Assembly: GCA_937900045.1 (NCBI GenBank)
Contig: CALCEB010000234.1
Coordinates: 1 to 24,583, forward strand
Reading direction: 5' to 3'
Length of the DNA stretch: 24,583 nucleotides
Source: an uncultured Acidobacteriota bacterium
Lineage (GTDB): Bacteria > Acidobacteriota > Terriglobia > UBA7540
Numbering within the stretch: position 1 is the first letter of the stretch; the number at the start of each line of letters is the position of its first letter. The notes under the pieces were generated by a model, which saw only the letters and a list, made by a program, of their open reading frames with translations, made no database searches and was not told the DNA's origin. Below are positions 1 to 7,663 of this stretch, piece after piece. The translations under genes were made by a program, and so were the position numbers.

Positions 1-2
1 AG

Positions 3-253
3 CAGGCTGCGGAAAAACTCGTTAGGGCTGTCATTCTGAGCCCTTCGCCTGTCATTCTGAGCGCAGCGAAGAATCCCGGTATTGGGCTCAGGGTAAACCT
101 CCGCGAAGGATCCCAGCATTTCGCTCAGGGTAAACTCCGCGAAGAATCTTTGCATTTTGAGAATCAAACACTTACGAGATTCTCCCTTCACTACGCTCAG
201 GACCGCCTGCGGCTCCTCAGAATGACAGGGTGGCAGGGTTTTTCCGCAGCCTG
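3..253. repeat. Inverted-repeat-bounded non-coding element at window edge
   Basis: A perfect 15-bp inverted repeat closes this stretch: caggctgcggaaaaa at 3-17 and its complement at 239-253. Inside is a second inverted pair, ctgtcattctgag near 28-40 and its complement at 216-228. Between them are several related units of the type 'cattctgagcgcagcgaagaatc' and 'gctcagggtaaac'. No ORF in it looks coding. This is the pattern of a non-autonomous, MITE-like or composite palindromic element. The left flank is cut by the window edge, so no target duplication can be checked. Confidence 0.6.
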
Positions 254-337
254 TCAGGCACGGGCCAGGAGCATCTGGTGGATGCGAGATATACGAAACG
301 GCTGATGCTGTAACGAACCAATATCGCGAGGAAACGC

Positions 338-490
338 GCCCCCTGTTCCGCCCATACAAGAACAGGGGCGAAGCGGCAGGTCATCAAACTTGGCCTGCCG
401 CTTCACCTTGCAGGGTTGGGAAGCGAGCCCCCTCCGCGCAAGCCAACACCCCCCTTGGATTGGGCGTTTGTCACCTGCCAACCAACACCC
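338..490. repeat. Dispersed non-coding block R1, copy 1 (two hairpins plus conserved block)
   Basis: Two adjacent hairpins, arms 338-348/360-370 (about 10 bp) and 370-380/394-404 (11 bp perfect, 13-nt loop), lead into a block of about 90 bp starting ccgcttcaccttgcagggttgg and ending at ccaaccaacacc near 490. The same block recurs at 6112-6194 and, more diverged, at 4604-4694. Copy 1 ends about 5 bp from the stop codon of the tectonin-repeat gene, so it would lie in that gene's 3' UTR. Short ORFs crossing it are not convincing. Confidence 0.65.
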
Positions 491-495
491 CAGTT

Positions 496-2040
496 TTACT
501 GGAACTGAAAGATCTGGTCTGTGGCATTCAGGCCCCACACGGCGGCATCTCCGCCCACCGCGACCTTCGTCAGTTGCCCTGGAATCGAATCCCAGTTCTG
601 CGTCTGCGGGTCGAACCGGTAAACCTGCTGAGCGGCGTTCACTCCCCACACCGCCCCGTCGAATGCCACTGCCAACTGCGTCAACTCTCCCGGAATCGAA
701 TCCCAGTTCTGCGTCTGCACGTTGAACTGGTAGATTTGCTGCTCCACGTTTATCCCCCACACATAGTTGCTCGCTCCCACCGCGATCTGCGTCAGACTGC
801 CTGGGATCGGGTCCCAGTTCTGTGTCTGCGGGTTGAAACGGTAGATCTCCTGCACTGCGTTGATCCCCCACACCGCCCCGTCCGCTCCCACCGCAATCTG
901 CGCCAATTGGCCCGGAATCGGCTGCCAGTTTTGGGTCACTGGATTGAAGCGGTAAATCTGTTGTGCCTCATTGATCCCCCAAACGTCTCCGTTGGCTCCC
1001 ACTGCGATCTGCGTCAGACTCCCCGGTATCGGGTCCCAGTTCTGGGTAGCCAAATTAAAGCGAAAGATCTGGTTCGCAGCATTCAGGCCCCACACGTTCC
1101 CCCCAAAACCTACCGCAATCTGGGTTAGACTGCCTGGAACAGGGTCCCAGTTCTGAATCCCCCAGTCATAGTGATAAACCTGGTTTTGAGCATTAATCCC
1201 CCATACGTTCCCATCCGCTCCCACCCCAATCTGGCTCAGAAGCCCGGGAAGCTGTACGAAGAGACCGGTCGGCTGTGGAGGTTGGTTGAACTCGTAGATC
1301 TGATCGGCGGCATTGATCCCCCACACCGCTCCGTCCGCCCCCACCGCAATCTCACTCAACTGTCCGGGAATCTGCTCCCAACTCTGCGTCTGCAGGTTGA
1401 ACTGGTAAATGTTCTGGTCGGCGTTAAGCCCCCACACGTTCCCGCTCGAACCCACCGCAATCTGGGTCAACTGACCCGGCATTTGATCCCAGTTCTGGGT
1501 CAGAGTGTTGAAACGATAGATCTGCTGGGCAGCACTGATTCCCCACACCGCTCCATCCGCCCCCACCCCAATCTGGGCCAGCAATCCCGGCGCCTGTTGG
1601 AACGCCTGAGTGCCAGGATTGAAGCGATAGATCTGCTGCGCAGAATTGATCCCCCACACGGCGCTGTCGGAACCCACGGCGATCTGCTCCAGGCTGCCCC
1701 CAATCTGATCCCAGTTCTGGATGGCCGGGTTAAAGTGATAGACCTGCTGCGCCGAATTGATTCCCCAGACATCCCCATCCGAGCCCACCGCGATCTTGGA
1801 AAGGTTGCCCGGGATCAGATCCCAGTTCTGGGTGTTGGGATCGTAACGATAGATCTCACCCAAGGCATTGATGCCCCACACATAACCGCTGGCTCCCACC
1901 GCAATCTGGGTCAGTTCGCCCGGAATCTGCTGCCAGTTCTGGGTCGAAGGATTGAACCAGTAAATCTGATCCGCACTGTTGATCCCCCACACCGACCCGT
2001 CCGCACCCACCGAGATTTGGGCGAGACTCCCGGGCACCCT
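496..2040 (-). repeat. Tandem array of fourteen ~111-bp units (tectonin repeats)
   Basis: The 3' part of the gene is built of 14 in-frame units of about 111 bp (37 codons). The seventh is about 3 codons longer, with a Pro-rich insert (QPPQPTGLF) near 1250-1280, and the last is cut short after IFQFQ. Every unit keeps the VWG(I/L/V)(N/S) core, and most keep QNW or a close variant. Fourteen units would suit two seven-bladed propellers, or two six-bladed ones plus extra strands. Similarity at DNA level makes copy-number change by recombination likely and is a risk for assembly. Confidence 0.85.
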
Positions 2041-4254
2041 GGTTATTTCATCGATCGTAAATGGATTAATCCCCTGCTCAGCAAAAATACCCCAAACCGT
2101 TGCGGCGAGCCCCGCCCGCTCCGGAATGCATTGGAACGGGGTTGTCAAGCATTGGTCAACAGGAGGTAGAGTATTGCCATTCTGAAGCGTGCTCGCTACC
2201 ACACCCTGCCCATCATTAAATGGTGCTGAGGCTTGTGCCAATTGGATTTGGGCAAGATACGAATTCGCTTCACTCTCATAAGTCAATTGGCCCTGGAGCG
2301 AGTCAATGTACCGCATTGCTCCGACCGCCTGGCTGGTGAACTCCCAGGCGACACCCGTCATCGGTGGAGCGGGGACAAGGTCGAATCCTGAAAAATTGAG
2401 GCCCGTCGCGTTGACGGTCTGCGTAAAGCTGTTCGGCGGCGCCAGGTTGAGGAGGTAAAGCACAGCCGCTGGCCAGTAGCTTGAGTATTGGCTGAAGACC
2501 CCGTACTGTTGCGACCCCGCCATAGCGAGGGTCGTGAAAGAGTCCGCATCCAGAAAATCGCAGACATTGATAACGTCGTTGCCCATTTGTGGACCGGTAG
2601 GACAAACACCCGGTCCCGGCTGGGTTCCCGCAGGAACAGTTCCAGCATTGAAGCGGCCGTTCACCGGGTCGTACATTGCGAGAACAAAGTTAGCGGCCAC
2701 ACCTGCATTGGCAGTCCATTGAGCCGCAGCTCCCGGGTTCCCGACACTAGTTTCGACTTCCGCCAACAGGCTGAATGCCGCGAAGATGTCAGCATTGTTC
2801 TCAATCGATTTGCTGGTTTGCACGATCTTCGCCAAACCCTGGTCAGGATACCCTAGAAAGTATCCGCCGTAACCCTGTCCGCTCGCGTCCTCAAGACTAG
2901 CGATCCAGTTGGCAATTGCCACTGCGTCATTAAGGTATGTTGTGTCGTTGAATTGCCGATAGGCAGCTAAAAGGGCCAAGACGGCAAAGGCGTTGTTTCC
3001 GCCCGTGGCACCGTCGAGGTCCAGACAATAAACGCCGCAACTCGTGGATGAAAAACCAGCCAAACGAATATCTCCTGCTTTCCCTTCGCCCGGCAAGACT
3101 TGATCGTTCAAGAGAGCAATGTCGCCGCTTTCGTAGGCGTTGTGCAAACCGCACTGTGGGGCGCCTGCGCCCCCGAAGCAGCCCGTGCCGGATGAGGGCG
3201 AGGTGGGAATGAAATCACCATGGTTGTCGTGGTAAAGAGCGTAGTGGAAAGTGTTGGCGATCTCCTGGGCGTCGCTCAAGTCCCCGGGCTGGCCGCGGTC
3301 GAGTAACGCCAGCACCGTAAGGGCTGATTCGTAGATGGCGGCAACGTTTCGGTTGACCTGATCCGGCGGATAGGGCGGAGCCTGTTGCGGGACAACACCG
3401 AAGGTTTGGGTGCTCAATGGAAGGCTTGACGTCTCGAAGCCCTGATCCGTTCGAGAAGGAACGGGAGTGAACTGGATATTGTCGAGGAGAACCGTCCCGC
3501 CATTGGGTGCCTCCCATGCGTTCGTGACCACGGTGAACAGGACATGCACGTCGCTCAAATTCGGAGGGCACGATGAGCCGGTTAGCGAGCTAAGAGGGAA
3601 GCTCATGTGGGTGTATGTAACGCCGGCGGGAATCTCGATGAACGGTGTCGAACACTGGCCGACACCGAATTGCACGGTAATTCCGCCCGGTGAGCGGACG
3701 TCGAACTCTACAGCTGTCGCTCCCGTTAAGGCATAACCTATTCCTGACTGGGTCTCTCCCCAATCTTCGGGCTCTTCAATGTTCAGTCCTGTAAATTGAC
3801 CGCCCGACTCCGAAGGAAACGTGACACGAAATACGGTTCCGTGCACGCGGTCTAGCACCGACGTGTCGGTCGATGGATAGCAGCCGATGTTTGTGTCGGA
3901 TGGGTCGTCGATGCACCCGGTGTCAATCGAGACCTGCGGGCCTGTGCCAAAAAAGCCCGAAGGAAACCCGTGATTGAGCCCTGAGTCTTCATCCAGATAG
4001 ACGAAAAAATTCGCCTGGTTGGCCGAGACGCGGTTGGTCAGCTCTTGATAAGCGAGGTTGCTAATCGGGCCTGAAACCGGAGATGGCGCGGCTTTACCGT
4101 TTTTTGCTTGCCCTGACCCGAGTAGCGCCCCTTGCCCAGGCATAATCAGCGCTGCCGCAATCCCGAACGCTGGGGATATAGCCATTAGGGCGATAAGGAG
4201 TACTGTGGCGAACCCGGGGCTACTTAACCTTCCGAAGTTCTTCTCGCCGTCCAT
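496..4254 (-). CDS. Secreted six-hairpin-like protein with 14 C-terminal tectonin repeats
   Basis: A 1252-aa exported protein. The start at 4254 is chosen over the upstream in-frame start at 4287 because AGAGGTGAG sits just before it. Residues about 8-35 form one hydrophobic signal/anchor segment. Residues about 45-270 are Gly/Pro/beta-rich and resemble a carbohydrate-binding beta-sandwich (LLDNIQF near the end). Residues about 290-690 are helical, with repeated patterns such as NNAFAVLALLAAYRQF and NNADIFAAFSLLAEVE, typical of (alpha/alpha)6 glycosidase-like folds. From about 738 to the end run 14 repeats of about 37 aa with the core QIAVGADGAVWGIN...IYRFNPQTQNWDPIPG, matching tectonin/lectin-type propeller repeats. 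A role in binding or cutting extracellular glycans is inferred; no catalytic residues could be assigned. The gene is monocistronic, flanked by R1 blocks. Confidence 0.85.
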   Translation of the reverse strand: MDGEKNFGRLSSPGFATVLLIALMAISPAFGIAAALIMPGQGALLGSGQAKNGKAAPSPVSGPISNLAYQELTNRVSANQANFFVYLDEDSGLNHGFPSGFFGTGPQVSIDTGCIDDPSDTNIGCYPSTDTSVLDRVHGTVFRVTFPSESGGQFTGLNIEEPEDWGETQSGIGYALTGATAVEFDVRSPGGITVQFGVGQCSTPFIEIPAGVTYTHMSFPLSSLTGSSCPPNLSDVHVLFTVVTNAWEAPNGGTVLLDNIQFTPVPSRTDQGFETSSLPLSTQTFGVVPQQAPPYPPDQVNRNVAAIYESALTVLALLDRGQPGDLSDAQEIANTFHYALYHDNHGDFIPTSPSSGTGCFGGAGAPQCGLHNAYESGDIALLNDQVLPGEGKAGDIRLAGFSSTSCGVYCLDLDGATGGNNAFAVLALLAAYRQFNDTTYLNDAVAIANWIASLEDASGQGYGGYFLGYPDQGLAKIVQTSKSIENNADIFAAFSLLAEVETSVGNPGAAAQWTANAGVAANFVLAMYDPVNGRFNAGTVPAGTQPGPGVCPTGPQMGNDVINVCDFLDADSFTTLAMAGSQQYGVFSQYSSYWPAAVLYLLNLAPPNSFTQTVNATGLNFSGFDLVPAPPMTGVAWEFTSQAVGAMRYIDSLQGQLTYESEANSYLAQIQLAQASAPFNDGQGVVASTLQNGNTLPPVDQCLTTPFQCIPERAGLAATVWGIFAEQGINPFTIDEITRVPGSLAQISVGADGSVWGINSADQIYWFNPSTQNWQQIPGELTQIAVGASGYVWGINALGEIYRYDPNTQNWDLIPGNLSKIAVGSDGDVWGINSAQQVYHFNPAIQNWDQIGGSLEQIAVGSDSAVWGINSAQQIYRFNPGTQAFQQAPGLLAQIGVGADGAVWGISAAQQIYRFNTLTQNWDQMPGQLTQIAVGSSGNVWGLNADQNIYQFNLQTQSWEQIPGQLSEIAVGADGAVWGINAADQIYEFNQPPQPTGLFVQLPGLLSQIGVGADGNVWGINAQNQVYHYDWGIQNWDPVPGSLTQIAVGFGGNVWGLNAANQIFRFNLATQNWDPIPGSLTQIAVGANGDVWGINEAQQIYRFNPVTQNWQPIPGQLAQIAVGADGAVWGINAVQEIYRFNPQTQNWDPIPGSLTQIAVGASNYVWGINVEQQIYQFNVQTQNWDSIPGELTQLAVAFDGAVWGVNAAQQVYRFDPQTQNWDSIPGQLTKVAVGGDAAVWGLNATDQIFQFQ

Positions 4255-4321
4255 GTGCTCACCTCTTTCTTTTCGCAGACATCCCAATCCGGAATCTCGG
4301 CTACTCGGCGACTTAAAGCAA

Positions 4322-4410
4322 ATTTGCCTTGCTTTGCGTCTCAGCGTCTTCGCGCGAGGATGTTCCTCGAAAGGGAAACGCCTTAACGGAAAGCCGCGAA
4401 AGTCGTAGCC
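4322..4410. repeat. Dispersed 'cgcgaagacgctgagacgcaaag'-type spacer repeat
   Basis: Read on the minus strand, this stretch contains cgcgaagacgctgagacgc followed by aaag. The same sequence type (cgccaagacgctaagc...caaag) lies at 10553-10690 on the plus strand, where it has been split by mobile elements. It is non-coding and lies in the 5' leader of the tectonin-repeat gene. I recognise it only as a dispersed spacer repeat, with no known function. Confidence 0.4.
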
Positions 4411-4414
4411 ATCA

Positions 4415-4445
4415 CGGTGAGCGATCTTCTCACCGCGGGTTTTTT
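4415..4445 (+). terminator. Orphan intrinsic-terminator-like hairpin
   Basis: A 7-bp stem (cggtgag 4415-4421, ctcaccg 4429-4435) with a 7-nt loop is followed by cggg and six T residues on the plus strand. No plus-strand gene lies upstream; the neighbours are both on minus. It may be a remnant or may act on antisense transcription. The rest of the 4255-4730 spacer holds only dispersed repeats. Confidence 0.35.
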
Positions 4446-4603
4446 CCTGGGAAATGCAGAGCCCGCGACGAATCGAAAGCCAAGCTCGTCATGCCTACTG
4501 CCGGTTTGCATGTCCCAGGCATTTCCGAAACGCTGCAGTAACGAGAAGCTGTATTGGCTACGCACCCCCTGCGCTCAAACAGCAGGTCATCAAACATGGC
4601 CTA

Positions 4604-4694
4604 CCGCTTCACCTCGCACGGTTTGGTAGGCGCCCCCCGTGCGTGAGCCGACCCCAGCCATTCGAGCCTGCCACATATCCCCCGCCAACCACCG
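4604..4694. repeat. Dispersed non-coding block R1, copy 2 (diverged)
   Basis: The block starts ccgcttcacctcgcacggtttgg and ends cccgccaaccaccg, aligning with copies 1 and 3. Just before it, at about 4581-4603, lies a segment nearly identical to the second hairpin of copy 1 (gcaggtcatcaaac.tggcct). Here the stem has decayed to about 7 bp with a wobble. The block ends about 37 bp from the stop codon of the Kelch gene, so like copy 1 it sits just downstream of a minus-strand gene. Confidence 0.55.
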
Positions 4695-4730
4695 TCAGAA
4701 TGGCGCTGTCCGACCACTTGAATGCTGCCG

Positions 4731-5921
4731 CTACTGCCCATTCGCGTCCGTGAGCACCCAGGTGCTGTAAAACAATCCCTCAAAGCCGGCCCCACCGAAC
4801 ACCATCATTCGGTTGTTTCCCATGTCGTAGGCGGCGCTGTGGTTGCTCCTGGCCGCAGGCGTCTGACCCGTCAGAGTCTGAGATCCAGGAAAACGCCGGG
4901 TCCAAGCTGGCGTTCCCCCCATGCCGTTGGCGTTGGAAAGAACCCATACATCATTCAGCGAACCTCCAATGCCATTCACGCCAAAGACCGCGCCGCCGAA
5001 GGCTACCATCTCATTGCTGGTTGGATCGTAGACAGCGGTATGATTTTGACGGGCTTGCGGCGATCCCTTGGTTCCTTCCGGCACGAGATTCACCCAAGTT
5101 GGTGTCCCCGCTTGGCCATTCGCGTGCTGTAGTGCCCAGACTGCATTCGTTTCATTGCCGGTCCCATGTGCACCGCCGCCAAAAACCACCATCACATTGT
5201 GAGCTTGGTCATACACGCCTGACGGGCCGAACTGTCCCGGCGGCGGGCCGCCGACCGGAGAAAGCTGCGTCCAGGTGGGTGTTCCCCCGAGCCCGTTCGC
5301 GTTGCTCAAGACCCAGACATCCTGGAAAGTATTGCCGCCAGACCCGCTCCCGTCTTGCCCGCCGAAGATAATCAGAGAGTTTGAACCAGGGTCATAGACG
5401 GTGGCACCCCAGGTCCGCGCCGCCGGGGGACCGCCGGTGGGAAAGAGCTGCATCCAATTGGGCTCTCCTGTTGAGCCGTCGGCGTTTGCCAATACCCACA
5501 CGTCGTTCAGCACAGGGAGGCATCCCCCAGAACAGCCGCCGAACACGATCATTCGGTTGTTCGCTTGGTCATACGCAGTAAACGCCCCGTAGCGTGGTGT
5601 GGGCGAAGCCGGATCACCCTGCTGAATAAGATTGACCCAGTTCGGCGTCCCCCCGAGGCCGTTTGCATTCGTTAGTACCCAAAGATCGTTCAGGTCAGTG
5701 TAGTTCTGAGGCAATTGCGCTTCGATCTGTCCACCAAAAATCACCAATGTGTTCGACGCGGGGTTATAGGCCGCCGACTGCGCGTACCGTAAGAGCCTCT
5801 CGAACGAACAGCACTGCGCCGCGAGGGGATCCCAGTTTTGTGATGCCCTTGCGCAAGCAGCGCAAGCGAGTAAGCTCCAAACCAAAAGCGTGATGTGTGA
5901 CGTTAGCTTTCTGCTTCTCAT
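4731..5921 (-). CDS. Secreted Kelch-repeat beta-propeller protein
   Basis: A 396-aa exported protein. The start at 5921 is fixed by AGGAGG at 5928-5933, six bases upstream; the in-frame TTG at 5936 would overlap that site. Residues 1-26 form a signal peptide, with possible cleavage after ARA; a loose lipobox (LLAC) leaves lipid anchoring open. The mature part has six Kelch-type repeats, each with a Y(D/N)xxxNxMxVFGG strand followed by a DVWVLxNANGxGGTPxW segment. Six repeats are enough for one closed propeller of the galactose-oxidase central-domain type. No copper ligands or other active site is visible, so a binding or structural role is inferred. It lies 476 bp upstream of the tectonin-repeat gene, separated by spacer repeats, so co-transcription is doubtful. 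Confidence 0.88.
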   Translation of the reverse strand: MRSRKLTSHITLLVWSLLACAACARASQNWDPLAAQCCSFERLLRYAQSAAYNPASNTLVIFGGQIEAQLPQNYTDLNDLWVLTNANGLGGTPNWVNLIQQGDPASPTPRYGAFTAYDQANNRMIVFGGCSGGCLPVLNDVWVLANADGSTGEPNWMQLFPTGGPPAARTWGATVYDPGSNSLIIFGGQDGSGSGGNTFQDVWVLSNANGLGGTPTWTQLSPVGGPPPGQFGPSGVYDQAHNVMVVFGGGAHGTGNETNAVWALQHANGQAGTPTWVNLVPEGTKGSPQARQNHTAVYDPTSNEMVAFGGAVFGVNGIGGSLNDVWVLSNANGMGGTPAWTRRFPGSQTLTGQTPAARSNHSAAYDMGNNRMMVFGGAGFEGLFYSTWVLTDANGQ

Positions 5922-6018
5922 TTCATTCCTCCTCAAATCTGAGATCTAGATACAGAGTCTTTGTCGGATTCGAGTTCGCATTCTGTGACTTGCCCGATCA
6001 AATGCTTCCTTTTATAAT

Positions 6019-6194
6019 TACGGAAAGCCGGTAGCCACGGACAACGCCTTCCTGTCTGTGGGCCTTTCCGTACAGGACAAACCCACGGTCAGGACGGCAC
6101 TGACCGTGGCCCCGCTTCACCTTGCAGGGTTGGCCCCCTCCGCGCCGGAGAACACCCCCCGTGGATTTGGCGCTTGTCACCCGCCAACCAACAC
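6019..6194. repeat. Dispersed non-coding block R1, copy 3 with two upstream hairpins
   Basis: The conserved block at 6112-6194 starts ccgcttcaccttgcagggttgg and ends ccgccaaccaacac, closely matching copy 1 apart from a short gap. As in copy 1, two hairpins precede it. The first has arms 6035-6042/6054-6061 (one wobble) nested in an outer acggaaag/ctttccgt pair (6019-6071). The second has arms 6083-6091/6101-6109 (9 bp, ccacggtca). The stem sequences are unrelated to those of copy 1, but the arrangement is the same. It lies upstream of the Kelch gene. Confidence 0.6.
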
Positions 6195-6249
6195 ACGCAA
6201 GACTGGTAGTCTTTCTTCCCGAACCTCGCCGAGAGATGTAACGCCAAGT

Positions 6250-6445
6250 GGCGCGGAGTTGTTTGTGTAACTCCGCGGCCGTTACTCTGAGACGGCAACA
6301 AAAGCTGTGGACGACCACAAGGGTCGCCCCTGCAGGATTTCAAGGGCGGAGAGGGTAACACAGACTTCCGCTTCCCAGGAAGTCTGCTGCTTTTCGTCGC
6401 CACCGAATTCTACAACCGCAGAGTTTGAATGCCGCAAACTCTGCG
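6250..6445. repeat. Cluster of three short perfect hairpins with unrelated stems
   Basis: Three separate palindromes lie within 200 bp: gcggagtt/aactccgc around 6255-6278, cagacttcc/ggaagtctg around 6363-6388, and gcagagttt/aaactctgc around 6418-6443. Each has an 8-9 bp stem and a 7-9 nt loop, but the stems differ in sequence. There is no T-run suggesting a terminator. They lie in the 3' half of the doubtful ORF 6282-6683 and suggest that this part is spacer repeat rather than protein. Confidence 0.5.
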
Positions 6446-6683
6446 CTACCCGCTCCCCCGAACTTGTTGGCCGGCACAACAGCCGCTGATCGCAAATCGA
6501 GTTTCCCCAAAAGCTCCCGTCGCCCTTCTCGGGGGTGGGCCCTTGATTGCATTTGCGAACGCTTTTCTGTTCTGCAGGGACATCCACAACGATGTTGCAC
6601 ACCGGGCATATCAATCTCGCCTGAGAACCGGTGATGACGCTGCTCTGGGTCACTGATTCGTCTTGTTGTTCGCCCGTAGCCAT
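6282..6683 (-). CDS. Doubtful small Cys-containing ORF, probably disrupted by repeats
   Basis: The ORF is 133 aa from an ATG at 6683, preceded by GAGGAG eight bases upstream and only about 20 bp after the stop of the exported protein at 6704-7630. That spacing fits the third gene of an operon. The first 45 or so residues read like protein, with LICPVCNIVVDVPAEQK and another Cys soon after, a possible metal-binding knuckle. From about residue 70 on, the frame passes through the palindromes at 6250-6445, and the composition looks like translated spacer. The likeliest explanation is a small gene whose 3' part was replaced by repeats; it could also be entirely spurious. No family is recognised. 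Confidence 0.35.
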   Translation of the reverse strand: MATGEQQDESVTQSSVITGSQARLICPVCNIVVDVPAEQKSVRKCNQGPTPEKGDGSFWGNSICDQRLLCRPTSSGERVAQSLRHSNSAVVEFGGDEKQQTSWEAEVCVTLSALEILQGRPLWSSTAFVAVSE

Positions 6684-6703
6684 TGTCGCCACTCCTCGGA
6701 AAA

Positions 6704-7630
6704 TTACTGTGGCACGGTCGAGATGTAGAAAGTTTCCTGATACCGGCTTCCGCTCGTGAAGCTTGCGTAGCCCAGGAAAGGCAACACCGAGCTGTCGGAT
6801 ACACGCCCGCCGATGCGGTAGCTTCCGGGAATGACCTGAACAGTTTGGGAGCCTTGGGAAAACACAGTCACGGTTAACCCTGACGGCCCGGCAAGATAAA
6901 CGGTCAGCATGTCGGGGGTGCTGTTCTGTATGATGATGGATGTTGAGCCGCCGTAATTCGACCCAATGGCCTGCACGGGCGGCGCCTGGGTGTGTGGTTC
7001 GCTCTCAATCTGGTTGATCGCATTCTGGGCTGATGCAATATCCCCTGCGTTAGCGGCTGGGGCCGCCGTCGATGACGGGAAGTAAACTGGAGAGTTCGAT
7101 GTGGCCGAGGCACCCGATGTTTTTGCTTTCTTCGCCTTCCTTGCGATCTGAGAATTTTGCTTTCCGGACTCATCCGCAGCGACAGCCAGCCCCAAACCTC
7201 CTGCGAAGAGGAATCCTGCGCCTACCACCTTGTAGGCGGTGCAGGTGTTGCTCTTCAGGCATGACTGGCTTCCACTCAATCCCAAGAACAGACCGCCAAG
7301 GCCAATTAAAGCAAGGCCGCCAAGGGCGTCATTCCTAGCCGCGTGAGCCGATGGGGGGGCACCAGTGCCTCCCTGCGGCATCCCGTCAAACTTGTAAGTT
7401 TCGGAAGCAACGATTTGCTTCAGATATGGGCCCAGAAGGTCGTTTCCCTGAGCTTTCGAGCCGCGAGCAATACTTCCTTCGGAGGCAAGCGGATGCGAGG
7501 TTTGCAACTCCTGTGCTTCCGCACCTGCTGACCAGCCGACGCTCAGAGCAATCAGAGACGCAATCATGGCGTAGGTCAAGAACTTACGGCCAGAGCTAAC
7601 CCCTGAGTTCACCCTTCGTCCAATTCGCAT
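6704..7630 (-). CDS. Exported protein with Gly-rich membrane hairpin and C-terminal beta-sandwich-like domain
   Basis: 308 aa; the start at 7630 follows AGGAGGGG closely. Residues about 17-39 form a signal peptide (probable cleavage after AEA). Two Gly-rich hydrophobic stretches, 102-120 and 134-152, flank a short loop with two Cys (C124, C130) and look like a transmembrane hairpin. A low-complexity Lys/Ala/Ser linker follows (about 165-225). The last 80 residues are beta-rich, with N-S-x..VYLAGPSG..V.V...GS.TVQV.PGSYRI. The upstream partner ends in a similar domain (NNSG..VKLVGP....V.VAAGRYYI). The stop of that partner is 33 bp away, so they probably form an operon. The family is not recognised; an envelope location is inferred. 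Confidence 0.75.
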   Translation of the reverse strand: MRIGRRVNSGVSSGRKFLTYAMIASLIALSVGWSAGAEAQELQTSHPLASEGSIARGSKAQGNDLLGPYLKQIVASETYKFDGMPQGGTGAPPSAHAARNDALGGLALIGLGGLFLGLSGSQSCLKSNTCTAYKVVGAGFLFAGGLGLAVAADESGKQNSQIARKAKKAKTSGASATSNSPVYFPSSTAAPAANAGDIASAQNAINQIESEPHTQAPPVQAIGSNYGGSTSIIIQNSTPDMLTVYLAGPSGLTVTVFSQGSQTVQVIPGSYRIGGRVSDSSVLPFLGYASFTSGSRYQETFYISTVPQ

Positions 7631-7663
7631 ACTCCCCTCCTCTTTCTCCGCTCGAACCCGGAG

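Noticed and set aside
254..871. Long minus- and plus-strand ORFs across the tectonin repeat region and R1 copy 1
   Set aside because: They are out-of-frame shadows: the repeat periodicity keeps other frames open, and their translations have Arg/Pro/His-rich, non-protein-like composition.
4322..4445. c-di-GMP (GEMM)-like riboswitch in the tectonin gene leader
   Set aside because: The gacgcaaag motif belongs to a dispersed spacer repeat; the rest of the aptamer core and the conserved pairing partners are missing.
338..6194. R1 blocks as integron attC sites of a cassette array
   Set aside because: No paired core of the RYYYAAC/GTTRRRY type was found at the block ends, no integrase is present, and the cassettes would be unusually large with their own leaders.
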